Shown piece by piece: positions 8,723 through 17,643 of a stretch of DNA of 64,000 nucleotides. Below the pieces are notes generated by a model. It was not told the DNA's origin. It did not search any database and worked only from the letters and a program-made list of their open reading frames with translations. Both the position numbers and the translations under genes were made by a program. Origin of the DNA: Deltaproteobacteria bacterium (GTDB taxonomy: Bacteria; Desulfobacterota; BSN033; WVXP01); assembly GCA_019308905.1 (NCBI GenBank), contig JAFDHF010000004.1, positions 124,001-188,000 on the forward strand. Reading direction: 5' to 3'. Positions within the stretch are counted from its first letter, which is position 1. The number at the start of each line of letters is the position of its first letter.

Positions 8723-9694
8723 CTAGTCCCAGCCCCTGATCCTTACGGTCAGATAGAGATCACCCACATCGCCGTCCGCCGACTTCCTCCCCAACCCCTG
8801 GAGGCGAAGCTTGGTGCCGTCTTTCACTCCGGCCGGGATCGTCACCACCACGGTCCTTCTGCGATAGGGAATACTTACGAGTTTGCGGGTACCCAAGGCA
8901 GCCTCCCTCGGAGTCACCGTAATAATCCCGTGGGTGTCGAGCTCTTCTCCCGGCCCAGTGAGGCGGATATGCTGGAGCCGGGGCGTCCTTCTCCGCTGGG
9001 TATAGCGGCTCGCCTTCTCCGTGACGCCCGTCCTGGGAAGAAACTCAAACAGTCTGACCGAGGCCATGCCGAACAGGAACCCCCCCACGTGCGCCCACCA
9101 GGCAACACCACCCGTCATGCCGTGGGTCATCGTACCATAGAGAAGCTGGATCAGGACCCAATAGCCCAAAAAGAAGAACGCCGGAACCTCAAAGAAAAGG
9201 GGTATGAAAAAGATAGGAATCAAGGTAAGAACGCGCGCCCTGGGGTAGAGAAGGAAATATGCCCCCATGACCCCGGCAATCGCGCCGCTGGCCCCGATGG
9301 TGGGAAGTTGTGAATGCCAGTTGGATATGAGGTGGATCAGGCCTGCTGCTACACCGCTCATCAGATAGAACAGAGCGAAGCGGAAAGGCCCCAACCTGTC
9401 CTCCACGTTGTCGCCAAAGATGTACAGGAACCACATGTTCCCGAGCAGATGGAGAAACCCGCCGTGAAGAAACATGGAGGCGAAAAAGGGGACGATCTGC
9501 TCGGAGATGGAGAAATGGAGGGCCACGTCAGGGTTTGAATACCGAACCGGAACGATACCGTACAGATAGAAAGCCCTCTGGAGGTATGGGCCCTGGGCGA
9601 GCTCCCAGAGGTAAACCAGGGCGTTCACGCCGATGATAAGGTTCCTGACGATAGGATAGTTCTTTGACTGGATCGTATCTCGAATGGGGATCAT
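8723..9694 (-). CDS. Rhomboid intramembrane serine protease fused to a DnaJ C-terminal domain
   Basis: The first 200 or so residues of this 323-residue protein form a six-helix rhomboid: HGGFLHLLGNMWFLYIFGD, the catalytic serine in GASGAIAGVMG, and the catalytic histidine in AWWAHVGGFLFG. After a basic linker, the last 65 residues resemble the substrate-binding C-terminal beta domain of DnaJ/Hsp40 (TVTPREAALG, TVVVTIPAGVKDGTKLRLQG, GDVGDLYLTVRI). No J domain or zinc finger is present. The DnaJ part would sit on the cytoplasmic side if the usual rhomboid topology holds. The fusion suggests that clients are presented to, or sensed by, the protease; this is inference. Confidence 0.88.
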   Translation of the reverse strand: MIPIRDTIQSKNYPIVRNLIIGVNALVYLWELAQGPYLQRAFYLYGIVPVRYSNPDVALHFSISEQIVPFFASMFLHGGFLHLLGNMWFLYIFGDNVEDRLGPFRFALFYLMSGVAAGLIHLISNWHSQLPTIGASGAIAGVMGAYFLLYPRARVLTLIPIFFIPLFFEVPAFFFLGYWVLIQLLYGTMTHGMTGGVAWWAHVGGFLFGMASVRLFEFLPRTGVTEKASRYTQRRRTPRLQHIRLTGPGEELDTHGIITVTPREAALGTRKLVSIPYRRRTVVVTIPAGVKDGTKLRLQGLGRKSADGDVGDLYLTVRIRGWD

Positions 9695-9797
9695 TCGTTT
9701 CTCTTCGCACCGGGTGGTCCAGCCCCAAGCAGTGGTTCTGATCGCCGGCGACCGTCATTCCCACCTGCCCCCGGCCACCTCCGGGCCCAAAAACAAA

Positions 9798-9826
9798 CCC
9801 CCGGGAAACACCTGTATTCCCGGGGG
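9798..9826 (-). terminator. Rho-independent terminator of the cold-shock gene
   Basis: A perfect 10-bp inverted repeat (arms 9798-9807 and 9817-9826, CCCCCGGGAA/TTCCCGGGGG) with a 9-nt loop is followed on the minus strand by a T-rich run (TTTGTTTTT, complement of 9789-9797). It lies 33 bp past the stop of the cold-shock gene. Confidence 0.85.
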
Positions 9827-9858
9827 ATGGATTAACGAGGACTTGCCATCCTAGCCTG

Positions 9859-10062
9859 CTAGCCTACAACAACGACCTTCGAAGCCTGGGCTCCCTTGGG
9901 ACCCTGGATGATTTCGAACTCCACCTCCTCACCCTCCCGCAGGGTCTTGAACCCGTCCTGTTCCAGAGCAGAGAAATGAACAAACACATCACTTCCGTCT
10001 TCCTGAGAAATGAATCCGTAACCCTTCTTCTCATTGAACCACTTCACAGTACCTCTTGCCAT
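9859..10062 (-). CDS. csp: Cold-shock domain protein (CspA family)
   Basis: This 67-residue protein is a single OB-fold cold-shock domain with both RNA-binding motifs, KGYGFI (RNP1-like) and VFVHF (RNP2), starting [14 protein letters not shown]. It binds single-stranded RNA and DNA and melts RNA secondary structure. The spacer upstream (10063-10356) is unusually AT-rich for this window and could hold a long structured leader as in other cspA genes, but I could not identify a definite cold-responsive element. Confidence 0.95.
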   Translation of the reverse strand: MARGTVKWFNEKKGYGFISQEDGSDVFVHFSALEQDGFKTLREGEEVEFEIIQGPKGAQASKVVVVG

Positions 10063-10356
10063 TACACTCTTCCCCTTTCATCAAAGCGGTTAACAATTGT
10101 CAAAACTATTTAACACCAATCCAATGCAAAAAATCAAGGAAAAAATTTCTCGCGTTCCCGACTTTTCAATCAAGGTTTTTTGGAAGTTGTCAGGTCTGCG
10201 GGCGCCTCTTCCTTTGGCTGAGGAATACCCTTCTCAGCTTACTCCCATGCTCTCGCGGTATCCATCTCGGGCTTCACGCGCCGAGATTCCTGCCCCTGTC
10301 GCCTCTAAAGGGCGGGCAATCCCCTTTGAATGGAGAACCGCAGTGGCCGGTGCAAC

Positions 10357-10385
10357 TTGACAATAGACCGCGGATCGACTAGCTT
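10357..10385 (+). promoter_or_regulatory. Sigma-70-type promoter for the DUF134 gene
   Basis: TTGACA (10357-10362) is followed after 17 bp by TAGCTT (10380-10385), giving a predicted start near 10392. That is downstream of the ATG at 10389, which supports translation from the later ATG at 10422. The -35 box is perfect and the -10 box weak. The rest of the 10063-10421 spacer shows no gene. Confidence 0.45.
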
Positions 10386-10421
10386 ATTATGAGCATATGT
10401 TCAAAATTTGAAGACCACAGC

Positions 10422-10703
10422 ATGGTGAGGCCGAGAAAAAACTGCCGGATCTGCATGGCCCCCAAGGCCGACCTCTTCAAGCCCAGGGGGATTCCTATTT
10501 CGGATTTGGAACAGGTGGGACTCGATGCGGACGAACTCGAAGCCCTGAGGTTGGCGGATCTTTTGGGTTTGAACCAGAGGGAAGCCGGAAGGGTGATGGA
10601 GGTATCCAGGCCCACCTTCGGCCGGATTCTGGGAAGGGCACGGCGTAAGATAGCCGACGCCCTTGTCAATGGAAAGGCTATCCAGATCGGCAAGAGTCGC
10701 TGA
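10422..10703 (+). CDS. DUF134 family putative DNA-binding protein
   Basis: Read from the ATG at 10422, the 93-residue protein begins MVRPRKNCRICMAP, as DUF134 proteins typically do (a short basic stretch then a CxxC-like segment). It continues into a sigma-factor-like helix-turn-helix (ADLLGLNQREAGRVMEVSRPTFGRIL, about residues 45-70). DUF134 members are often found beside NifX-type proteins and are presumed transcription regulators. An in-frame ATG 33 bp earlier exists but has no clear ribosome-binding site. The sigma-54 activator gene starts 20 bp downstream, so the two are probably co-transcribed. Confidence 0.85.
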   Translation: MVRPRKNCRICMAPKADLFKPRGIPISDLEQVGLDADELEALRLADLLGLNQREAGRVMEVSRPTFGRILGRARRKIADALVNGKAIQIGKSR

Positions 10704-10723
10704 GCGCCTGAGGGAGTTTCTCC

Positions 10724-12052
10724 ATGAAGATAGAAGAAAGGGAGCGGTTCTTCAATCTGATTCTGGACAGCATTGCCGATGGGGTATTCACCATCAACGC
10801 CGAATGGGAGATAACGTCATTCAACAGGGCTGCCGAGGAGATCACGGGGTTCAAAGCACGGGAGGCGATCGGCAAGTACTGTTTCGACGTCTTCAGGGCC
10901 AGCATCTGTCAGACCCAGTGCGCACTGAGGGAGACGATGAAGACCCGAAAGGAGATCACGAACCGGACGGTCAATATCCTGACAAAGGAGGGCCGGGAGC
11001 TTCCGATCAGAATCAGTACCGCGGTCCTCAGAAATAGGCAGGGGGAGATCATCGGGGGTGTGGAGACGTTTCGGGACCTCACACCCATCGAGACTCTGAG
11101 GAAGGAACTCGCCCGCAAGGTCTCCTTCCACGACATTATCAGCCAAAACCACCGGATGCAGGAGTTTTTTGCCATACTCCCGGACATCGCGGAGAGTGAT
11201 AGCACCGTTTTGATCCAGGGTCCCAGCGGCTCGGGCAAAGAGCTCTTCGCCAGAGCCATACACAATATGAGCCACCGGAAGAACCAGTCTTTCATTGCCG
11301 TCAACTGCGGAGCCCTTCCGGACTCGCTCCTGGAGTCAGAGCTGTTTGGCTACGTCCGGGGTGCCTTCACGGATGCACGCCGGGACAAACCCGGGCGTTT
11401 TGCTCTCGCCCATAGAGGGACGATCCTTCTGGACGAAATCGGAGAGATGTCCCAGGCCCTCCAGACAAAACTCCTCCGAGTAATCGAAGAGAAGAGTTTC
11501 GAGCCTCTCGGAGCAACCAGCCCCAAGCCGGCAGACGTGAGAATCGTTGCGGCCACAAACAGGGACCTGGAAAGACTCGTCGAATCCGGCCGGTTCAGAG
11601 AGGACCTCTTCTATCGCATCAATGTGATAAAGATCGAACTCCCTCCCCTCCGCGAAAGGCGGGAGGATATACCCCTGCTTGTGGACCATTTCATCAGGAG
11701 TTTCAACCTGAAAAGAGGGCGCTCCGTGGAGGGTGTCTCCCACGAAGTCATGGAGGTCCTGCTGAAATACGACTTTCCCGGCAACGTGAGAGAGCTCGAA
11801 AACATCATCGAACACGCCTTCATTCTGAGAAAAGAGGGGCTCATAGGGTTGAAGGATCTGCCTGCCGAGATCCTCAGAAAAGCCGATATCCTGTCGGCGG
11901 CGGAGCCGGGGACGTCTCTGCTCACCCGCTCGGAGGTGGAAGCGATCCGGAGGGCGCTCCAAAGGCACGGGGGGAACCGGATGGAGGCAGCAAGGGAACT
12001 CGGTATCGACCGGACTACATTGTGGAGAAAGATGAAACGGTATGGGCTGTAG
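10724..12052 (+). CDS. PAS-domain sigma-54-dependent transcriptional activator (paralogue 1)
   Basis: This 442-residue protein has an N-terminal PAS domain (about 10-120), a sigma-54-interacting AAA+ domain (about 140-365) with Walker A GPSGSGKE, the GAFTDA loop and Walker B LLDEIGE, and a C-terminal Fis-type helix-turn-helix ending ELGIDRTTLWRKMKRYGL. The PAS domain carries a C-x8-C-x3-C cluster (C53, C62, C66), also present in the paralogue at 37982-39340, which could bind metal, an Fe-S centre or sense redox. It has no receiver domain, so it probably senses its signal directly. Because the recognition helices are nearly identical, both activators may bind the TGCAA/TTGCA repeats described near 37935 and 46966. 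GAGGGAG precedes the ATG. Confidence 0.93.
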   Translation: MKIEERERFFNLILDSIADGVFTINAEWEITSFNRAAEEITGFKAREAIGKYCFDVFRASICQTQCALRETMKTRKEITNRTVNILTKEGRELPIRISTAVLRNRQGEIIGGVETFRDLTPIETLRKELARKVSFHDIISQNHRMQEFFAILPDIAESDSTVLIQGPSGSGKELFARAIHNMSHRKNQSFIAVNCGALPDSLLESELFGYVRGAFTDARRDKPGRFALAHRGTILLDEIGEMSQALQTKLLRVIEEKSFEPLGATSPKPADVRIVAATNRDLERLVESGRFREDLFYRINVIKIELPPLRERREDIPLLVDHFIRSFNLKRGRSVEGVSHEVMEVLLKYDFPGNVRELENIIEHAFILRKEGLIGLKDLPAEILRKADILSAAEPGTSLLTRSEVEAIRRALQRHGGNRMEAARELGIDRTTLWRKMKRYGL

Positions 12053-12185
12053 AATCGTCCGGCTCGAACCGGAGTTGGCCATCCGAGCCGGCCCGGGTGC
12101 TGGCGGATCCGAAGGCGCGGTCCCGATTGGACCCTGCGATCGACGCTGAACCAGAGGAACCCCACGGCCGGAAGGGAGGTTTCTG

Positions 12186-12512
12186 CTACCTCAACCGGGC
12201 TATTTTCACCGTGGTATGAACCTGATCCTGCCACGGCCAGTACATGGCTATCAAGGTGAATCCATCAAATTCCCTCTTGAACAGCGTCTGGTTCTTCCAG
12301 ATCCCACCGTACGCCTCCGCCAACCGGCGTTGATCCTCAGAGGGTTCCACGCATGCGGGCTTTATCGGCGGGCCCAGAGAATCCAAGAAGACCGTGTTCC
12401 ACTCCTCCATGTCCCGATTATAGAAAACCACTTCCCCATAGTCTTCCGTCACATGCCTTATCTCGTAGACGCTCGACAGATTGCACCGGCCGACGATCTC
12501 CTTCAGAGTCAT
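12186..12512 (-). CDS. Hypothetical protein, 108 residues
   Basis: I do not recognise this family. The product is a soluble acidic protein (MTLKEIVGRCNLSSVYEIRH at its start) with a mix of beta-like segments (YGEVVFYNRD, GFTLIAMYWPW) and no membrane segment or metal motif. I chose the ATG at 12512, which has a GGGTGGATGGG purine-rich stretch ahead of it; the frame stays open much further upstream, but that extension has a low-complexity, non-coding look. It is convergent with the sigma-54 activator gene and lies downstream of galT on the same strand with a 319-bp gap. Confidence 0.6.
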   Translation of the reverse strand: MTLKEIVGRCNLSSVYEIRHVTEDYGEVVFYNRDMEEWNTVFLDSLGPPIKPACVEPSEDQRRLAEAYGGIWKNQTLFKREFDGFTLIAMYWPWQDQVHTTVKIARLR

Positions 12513-12831
12513 AACCCATCCACCCCGCAAAAGAATGTATCTATTTTCCGGACGCCTTATTCCCGGCCGCGGATCGTCTGAGGACTCGGTTCCCCTGCCA
12601 GCCTGCCCCGATTGCCTCCGGCAAGGGGTATGCGAACGCCGTGCCAAACAATTCCCCACTCGAAACCCGGCAGGAAAGCCCGTGCCCGCAGGGAAATCCG
12701 GGATTTCCTCCTCTCTGGAGAAGACCTTGCCCTTGAGGGAAAATGGGAAAGGACTACCGGCCTGCAAGAATCCATGACCGAGAACTGAGGGAACGCGACC
12801 TGGGAAGTCTCCTGAAAGGGAGAGCAACCTA
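12513..12831. other. Intergenic stretch without a recognised gene
   Basis: The 319 bp between the hypothetical gene and the end of galT hold no convincing gene, clear hairpin terminator or repeat. The open frame extending upstream from the hypothetical gene is rich in Arg/Gly/Pro and has no family resemblance. Confidence 0.5.
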
Positions 12832-13830
12832 TCAGGCCCTCAAGAATTCTGCATTTTCTTCGGGCAGCGACGGGTTGATGCTGATACCGGAGCCGATCTC
12901 AAAACCCGCCTGGGTGGTCAGCCGAGGGCGGATCTGGAGGTACCAGTGCAGGTGGGGCGCATCAGCCTCAAAGCGGGCAGAGGTATTGATGATATAGTTG
13001 TAGTCAGGATCATGAAGCTTCTGTCGCAGCCCGGCGAGGCTCCCGACCAGAACCGAGGAGAGATCCTCCTTTTCCTCGTCCGAGATGGAACCGAAGTCTC
13101 CGTGGTGCCTCTTGGGCATAATCCATATCTCAAAGGGTACCTCAGCCGCAAAGGGGACGAAGGCCAGGAAAGAACGGTTTTCCAGGGTGACACGCCGCTG
13201 ATCCTTCATCTCGAACTCCAGTATGTCGCAGTAGACACAGCGGCCGAACTCATCGAAATACCTCTCGGCTTGCTCTTCCCGCCATCGAATGTAGCTGGGA
13301 ACCATGGGGGTGACGATTATCTGTGAATGGGGGTGGATGAGAGAGGTTCCGGCCAGCACTCCGTGGTTCCTGAATATGATGGCCATCATATTCTCGTGCT
13401 CCTTCATGAGATCCACGTAACGCCTGTGGTACGTCTCGATCACCGCATCCGCATCCTCCCCCGTCATCTCACTGATGTCCCGGTTGTGATAGGGACCTTC
13501 CACGATCACCTCGTGCCTCCCGTGACCCGGCATGACCAGATAGATCCCCCGGGCGGACCTGCGGGTATCTCCCAGAGGGGTAAGAGCAGGAAACTTGTTA
13601 GGGACAACCCGTGTCCGCCAGGACTGTGCTCCCTGGCCCGGCATCTCCATTATGATCGGGGGAAGCATGTGTTCGTTCCCGGGACAAAAGGGGCATCCCT
13701 CTCCCACCACGGTCACCGATCTTTCCCTGTCAGCAGGCCGCTCCAGTTGCCTCGGCCGTCCACCCCTGGAAGGCGCATAGATGACCCAATGCTTGGTCGC
13801 CTTGTTCTGCCTGATCTCACCGTCCTTCAT
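12832..13830 (-). CDS. galT: Galactose-1-phosphate uridylyltransferase
   Basis: The 332-residue protein has the HIT-superfamily active site HPHSQ (IHPHSQIIVTPM), with the nucleophilic histidine between two prolines/serines, and zinc-type cysteine pairs (GCPFCPGNE and CVYCD). It transfers UMP between UDP-glucose and galactose-1-phosphate in the Leloir pathway; in anaerobes without galK/galE beside it, homologues can act on other sugar phosphates. The ATG is preceded by GGGGGC. No other Leloir gene is in the window, but storage-sugar genes follow at 23072 and 28301-31998. Confidence 0.9.
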   Translation of the reverse strand: MKDGEIRQNKATKHWVIYAPSRGGRPRQLERPADRERSVTVVGEGCPFCPGNEHMLPPIIMEMPGQGAQSWRTRVVPNKFPALTPLGDTRRSARGIYLVMPGHGRHEVIVEGPYHNRDISEMTGEDADAVIETYHRRYVDLMKEHENMMAIIFRNHGVLAGTSLIHPHSQIIVTPMVPSYIRWREEQAERYFDEFGRCVYCDILEFEMKDQRRVTLENRSFLAFVPFAAEVPFEIWIMPKRHHGDFGSISDEEKEDLSSVLVGSLAGLRQKLHDPDYNYIINTSARFEADAPHLHWYLQIRPRLTTQAGFEIGSGISINPSLPEENAEFLRA

Positions 13831-14211
13831 AGCCCCCTGCCCCCACCGCTGCCGCCTTCACAGAGGCCGCCATGGTAAAAGAGACACGCGCCGGCCAGCC
13901 TCGTCTTGACAACGGATCCGATTTTGGTTAGTCATCACTGACAAAACGCCTCTTCGGCTCTCTGAAGGGTTCTTCTGAGCTGCTTCGAGTCTCTCTCCAG
14001 GCGGGAGAATGTGACCCCTGAGACTTCGCAACCCCCGCTCCGCGGGCATTTTTCGGTGACCACTAGTTATACGAGAAAACAGAACCGCGAGTCAAGAACC
14101 GTTCCTGAAACTCCACGGGACTCCATCGTCCTGATCCCCTCCTGCGGGCTAGGGGGCGGGCCTTGTGCGGTCCCCGTTTTTCCAGAAAATACGAAGGAGG
14201 TTTGAACGAAC
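13831..14211. other. Divergent spacer between galT and corA
   Basis: This 381-bp spacer holds no gene. It contains a short perfect hairpin at 14034-14046 (CCCGC-TCC-GCGGG) followed by CATTTTT, which looks like a weak plus-strand terminator, although no plus-strand gene lies just upstream. The promoters of both flanking genes should be here; I could not assign them with confidence. Confidence 0.4.
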
Positions 14212-15273
14212 ATGTCGACACAGGTAACCAAAAGATCACAAAAGGCCGGTCTTCCCCCAGGAGCCCTGGTCCACGTGGGGGAAAGAAAGAGCGCAAGCAC
14301 CGAGCTATCCATCCTCAGCTATGACGAGCGTGAATTCCGAGAGCAAGAGATAGAGACCATAGAACAATCCGGTGCCTTCAGGGAGAGAAAGGGCGTGACA
14401 TGGATAAGGGTGGAAGGCATCCATCAGGTGGAGGTCCTGGAAAGAATCGGTGACTACATCGGCCTCCATCCGTTGGTCATGGAGGACATACTGAACACGG
14501 ATCAACGCCCGAAGGTGGAAGACTATGGCGAATACCTATACATAGTTGTCAGGATGGTCTACTTCGACAAGGACGACGAGATGGCCCGCGACCAGATCAG
14601 TCTGGTTCTCGGCCGGAATTTCGTCATCTCATTCCAGGAGAAAGAGCTCGACGTTTTCGATCCGATCATAGACAGAATCAGGCTCGCCAAGGGCCTCATA
14701 AGAAAGAGAGGGGCTGATTTTCTCGCGTACTGCCTACTGGACGCCGTGGTGGACAACTACTTCGCGGTATTTGAGAAGGTCGAAGAGGGAACAGAAGAGC
14801 TGGAGGATCGGTTGATCACAGACCCGCCCGAGGGGACTCTCCAAACAATCCAGAATCTGAAAAGACAGATGATAGTGGCTCGCAGGTCGGTCTGGCCCCT
14901 GAGAGAGGTGGTCGGCACCCTCCAGAGAAGAGAGTCACCGTTGATCAAGGAGTCCACCGTGATATACCTGCGAGACATTTACGATCACATAGTTCAGATG
15001 ATAGACACCATCGAGACATTCCAAGACACCCTTTCAGGAATGCTTGACATCTATCTGTCGAGCATGAGCAACAAGATGAACGAGGTGATGAAGGTCCTGA
15101 CCATCCTGGGCAGCCTGTTTATCCCTCTCACCTTGATCTCCGGAATATACGGGATGAATTTCAAGTTCATGCCCGAGCTGTCCTGGCGCTGGGGCTATCC
15201 CGCGGTCTTGCTCCTGATGGTGACCGTTTCGCTCTTCATGCTGCTCTTTATCCGAAAAAAGAAATGGCTGTAA
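14212..15273 (+). CDS. corA: Magnesium/cobalt transporter CorA
   Basis: The 353-residue protein ends in two transmembrane helices with the hallmark GMN motif between them (ISGIYGMNFKFMPEL) and a short basic tail (IRKKKWL), the CorA topology. The long cytoplasmic N-terminal funnel domain is present. It forms a pentameric channel for Mg2+, with Co2+ or Ni2+ as possible substrates. An excellent ribosome-binding site (AAGGAGG) precedes the ATG. It is transcribed alone; a separate promoter lies between it and the next gene. Confidence 0.95.
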   Translation: MSTQVTKRSQKAGLPPGALVHVGERKSASTELSILSYDEREFREQEIETIEQSGAFRERKGVTWIRVEGIHQVEVLERIGDYIGLHPLVMEDILNTDQRPKVEDYGEYLYIVVRMVYFDKDDEMARDQISLVLGRNFVISFQEKELDVFDPIIDRIRLAKGLIRKRGADFLAYCLLDAVVDNYFAVFEKVEEGTEELEDRLITDPPEGTLQTIQNLKRQMIVARRSVWPLREVVGTLQRRESPLIKESTVIYLRDIYDHIVQMIDTIETFQDTLSGMLDIYLSSMSNKMNEVMKVLTILGSLFIPLTLISGIYGMNFKFMPELSWRWGYPAVLLLMVTVSLFMLLFIRKKKWL

Positions 15274-15277
15274 ACAT

Positions 15278-15306
15278 TTGTTCACGTGGGCGTAACATGA
15301 TAGAAT
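15278..15306 (+). promoter_or_regulatory. Sigma-70-type promoter for the acetyl-CoA synthetase gene
   Basis: TTGTTC (15278-15283) and TAGAAT (15301-15306) are 17 bp apart, predicting a start near 15313, about 29 nt before the start codon. Confidence 0.45.
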
Positions 15307-15341
15307 AAGAGAGAGAATTATGATCATCGAAAGGGGGAGTG

Positions 15342-17468
15342 ATGATAAAGGAGGTTGAAGCCATAATATCCCCGAGATCGGTCGCCGTAGTAGGCGCTAC
15401 GAACCGTCCGGGAAGCGTGGGACTTGCGGTCTTCCGCAACCTTCTCAACGCCGATTACCAGGGCGTCGTATACCCCGTCAACCCCAGGGTGAAATCAGTC
15501 CAGGGTGTAAGGACTTACCCGAGGCTCGCGGAGGTCCCGGATGAGGTCGATCTGGTGGTTGTCATCGTTCCGGCCCCGGTTGTTTCCCAGATCGTCGAGG
15601 AGGCCGCAGAGAAGCACGTGAAGGGGCTGATCGTCATTACGGCGGGATTCAAGGAGGTGGGGGGTGCCGGCGCGGATCTCGAATCGGATCTGAAGGAACG
15701 CGTGAAGAGACACGGCCTTCGCCTGGTCGGTCCAAACTGCCTCGGGATCATAAACACCGATGAGGGAGTCCGCATGAATGCGAGCTTCGCCACCAAGATG
15801 CCGAAAAGGGGCAATATCGCCTTTATCTCCCAGTCCGGTGCCTTGTGTACGGCCGTGCTCGATTTTGCCGCAGGCAGGGACATCGGGTTCTCAAAATTCA
15901 TCAGCTTTGGAAACAAGGCCGATGTCAACGAGATAGACCTTCTACGCTATCTTAAGGACGACCCTCACACCGACGTCATCCTCATGTACCTGGAGGACAT
16001 CTCCAATGGCCGCGGGTTCATCGAAACGGCCCGGGAGATAACCTGGGATGCCCGCAAGCCCATGTTGGCCATCAAGTCGGGACGCTCGCCGGAAGGCGCC
16101 CGGGCAGCCGCCTCTCACACAGGCTCTCTGGCAGGCTCCGACGCGGCATATGATGCCATCTTCTTCCAGAGCGGCATCCAGCGGGTAGAAGGCATCGACG
16201 AACTCTTCAGCTCTGCCGTTGCTTTTGCCAACCAGCCGATCCCGAGGGGAAACCAGATCGCCATTGTGACCAATGCCGGAGGGCCTGGCATCATGGCCAC
16301 AGATGCGGCTATACGCCATAATCTCACCCTTGCACGGCTCACCGAGAAGACAGAGGAAAAGCTGAGGAAACAGCTCCCCCCCACCGCCAATATCAAGAAC
16401 CCTGTGGACGTGATCGGAGATGCCACCCACGAGAGGTACGAGGCGGCGATTCGCGATATTCTTATGGACCCGGATGTCCACGGGGCGATTGTTATCCTCA
16501 CGCCCCAGGCCATGACGGACATCCTGAAGACAGCCGAGATCGTTCCCAGGGTAGCAAGGGGAGTCGACAAGCCGGTTCTCTGCGCTTTCATGGGGATCGT
16601 CGATGTCTCCGAAGGGGTACGCTACCTGTCACAGAACGGGATACCTAACTATGCCTTCCCCGAATCAGCGGTTCGGGCCATGGCCTCCATGGTACGTTTC
16701 GGCGATCTGTTGAGGCTGGAGCGGAGAAAAGTCAGGCGCCAGGCGGCTGATCGCGACTCGGCCGCTCAGATCATCAAGTCCAAGCTCCAGGGCAGGGAAC
16801 GCTACTTTATGCCGGAGATCGAAGCCAACGAGTTACTCCGGTGTTACGGGTTTCCCGTGCTGAGGAGCCGCCTCGTCCGCAAGGAGGATGAAATAGAGGA
16901 GGCCGCAAATATAATCGGCCTGCCCGTTGCCATGAAGATCAGTTCCCCTGACATCATCCACAAATTCGAGGCCGGTGGGGTCCGCCTGAAGATAAAGACC
17001 GTCGATGAGGCCCGAAAAGCCTTTCACGAGATTCTCGAGAACGCCGAGAAGTTCAACCCATCGGCCCAGATTCAGGGCATCATCATGGAGAGGATGGCCC
17101 GGGGAGGACTGGAGGTCATCCTCGGCGCCACCAGGGATCCAAGGTTCGGGCCGATCTGCATGTTCGGCCTGGGGGGAACCTTTGTCGAGGCCCTCCAAGA
17201 TGTCTCCTTCCGGCTGGCGCCCATGTGGGAGGTGAGCGCGGAGATCATGATCCGCTCTATCAGAACCTACAAGGTCCTCAAGGGGATCAGGGGAAACCCC
17301 CCTGCAGACATAGACGGAATCAAGGACTGTATCCTCCGGCTCTCGCAGATGGTGACCGACCACCCTGAGATCGCCGAACTCGACATGAATCCCCTCATTG
17401 TCTATCCTGAAGGCGAGGGGTGCGTGGTCGCCGACAGCCGGATTCTCCTTGCAAGGCCGTCCCCGTGA
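15342..17468 (+). CDS. ADP-forming acetate/acyl-CoA ligase, fused alpha and beta subunits
   Basis: This 708-residue protein combines the alpha part (CoA-binding Rossmann domain starting SVAVVGATNRPGSVG, then a succinyl-CoA-synthetase-like flavodoxin domain with VGPNCLG) and the beta part (ATP-grasp domain, about 470-700). The phospho-histidine is in AASHTGSLAGSD. It interconverts acyl-CoA, ADP and phosphate with the free acid, ATP and CoA, conserving energy in anaerobes. GTG (15339) and ATG (15342) starts are adjacent; the GGGGG at 15333-15337 suits the ATG better. The next gene, a CoA-transferase fusion, probably belongs to the same pathway. Confidence 0.92.
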   Translation: MIKEVEAIISPRSVAVVGATNRPGSVGLAVFRNLLNADYQGVVYPVNPRVKSVQGVRTYPRLAEVPDEVDLVVVIVPAPVVSQIVEEAAEKHVKGLIVITAGFKEVGGAGADLESDLKERVKRHGLRLVGPNCLGIINTDEGVRMNASFATKMPKRGNIAFISQSGALCTAVLDFAAGRDIGFSKFISFGNKADVNEIDLLRYLKDDPHTDVILMYLEDISNGRGFIETAREITWDARKPMLAIKSGRSPEGARAAASHTGSLAGSDAAYDAIFFQSGIQRVEGIDELFSSAVAFANQPIPRGNQIAIVTNAGGPGIMATDAAIRHNLTLARLTEKTEEKLRKQLPPTANIKNPVDVIGDATHERYEAAIRDILMDPDVHGAIVILTPQAMTDILKTAEIVPRVARGVDKPVLCAFMGIVDVSEGVRYLSQNGIPNYAFPESAVRAMASMVRFGDLLRLERRKVRRQAADRDSAAQIIKSKLQGRERYFMPEIEANELLRCYGFPVLRSRLVRKEDEIEEAANIIGLPVAMKISSPDIIHKFEAGGVRLKIKTVDEARKAFHEILENAEKFNPSAQIQGIIMERMARGGLEVILGATRDPRFGPICMFGLGGTFVEALQDVSFRLAPMWEVSAEIMIRSIRTYKVLKGIRGNPPADIDGIKDCILRLSQMVTDHPEIAELDMNPLIVYPEGEGCVVADSRILLARPSP

Positions 17469-17643
17469 GAACCGATCCGGAAAGCCGTGGGCCTGAGAGA
17501 AGAATCTCGATCCGTGGATCCCGGACCCCTCGGATCGGGCCTTGTCCGCTCCCCGGCTCCGAACCTCCGTATGCTCGAGTCATGACGAGGGCTCCTGGAG
17601 GAGCCGGACGAAGCCAGCGGCGGGGCAGGAGAAGAGAGACCCA

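Noticed and set aside
14034-14052. Short hairpin followed by CATTTTT as a strong terminator
   Set aside because: Only five base pairs and no plus-strand gene ending just before it; mentioned in the spacer entry only.
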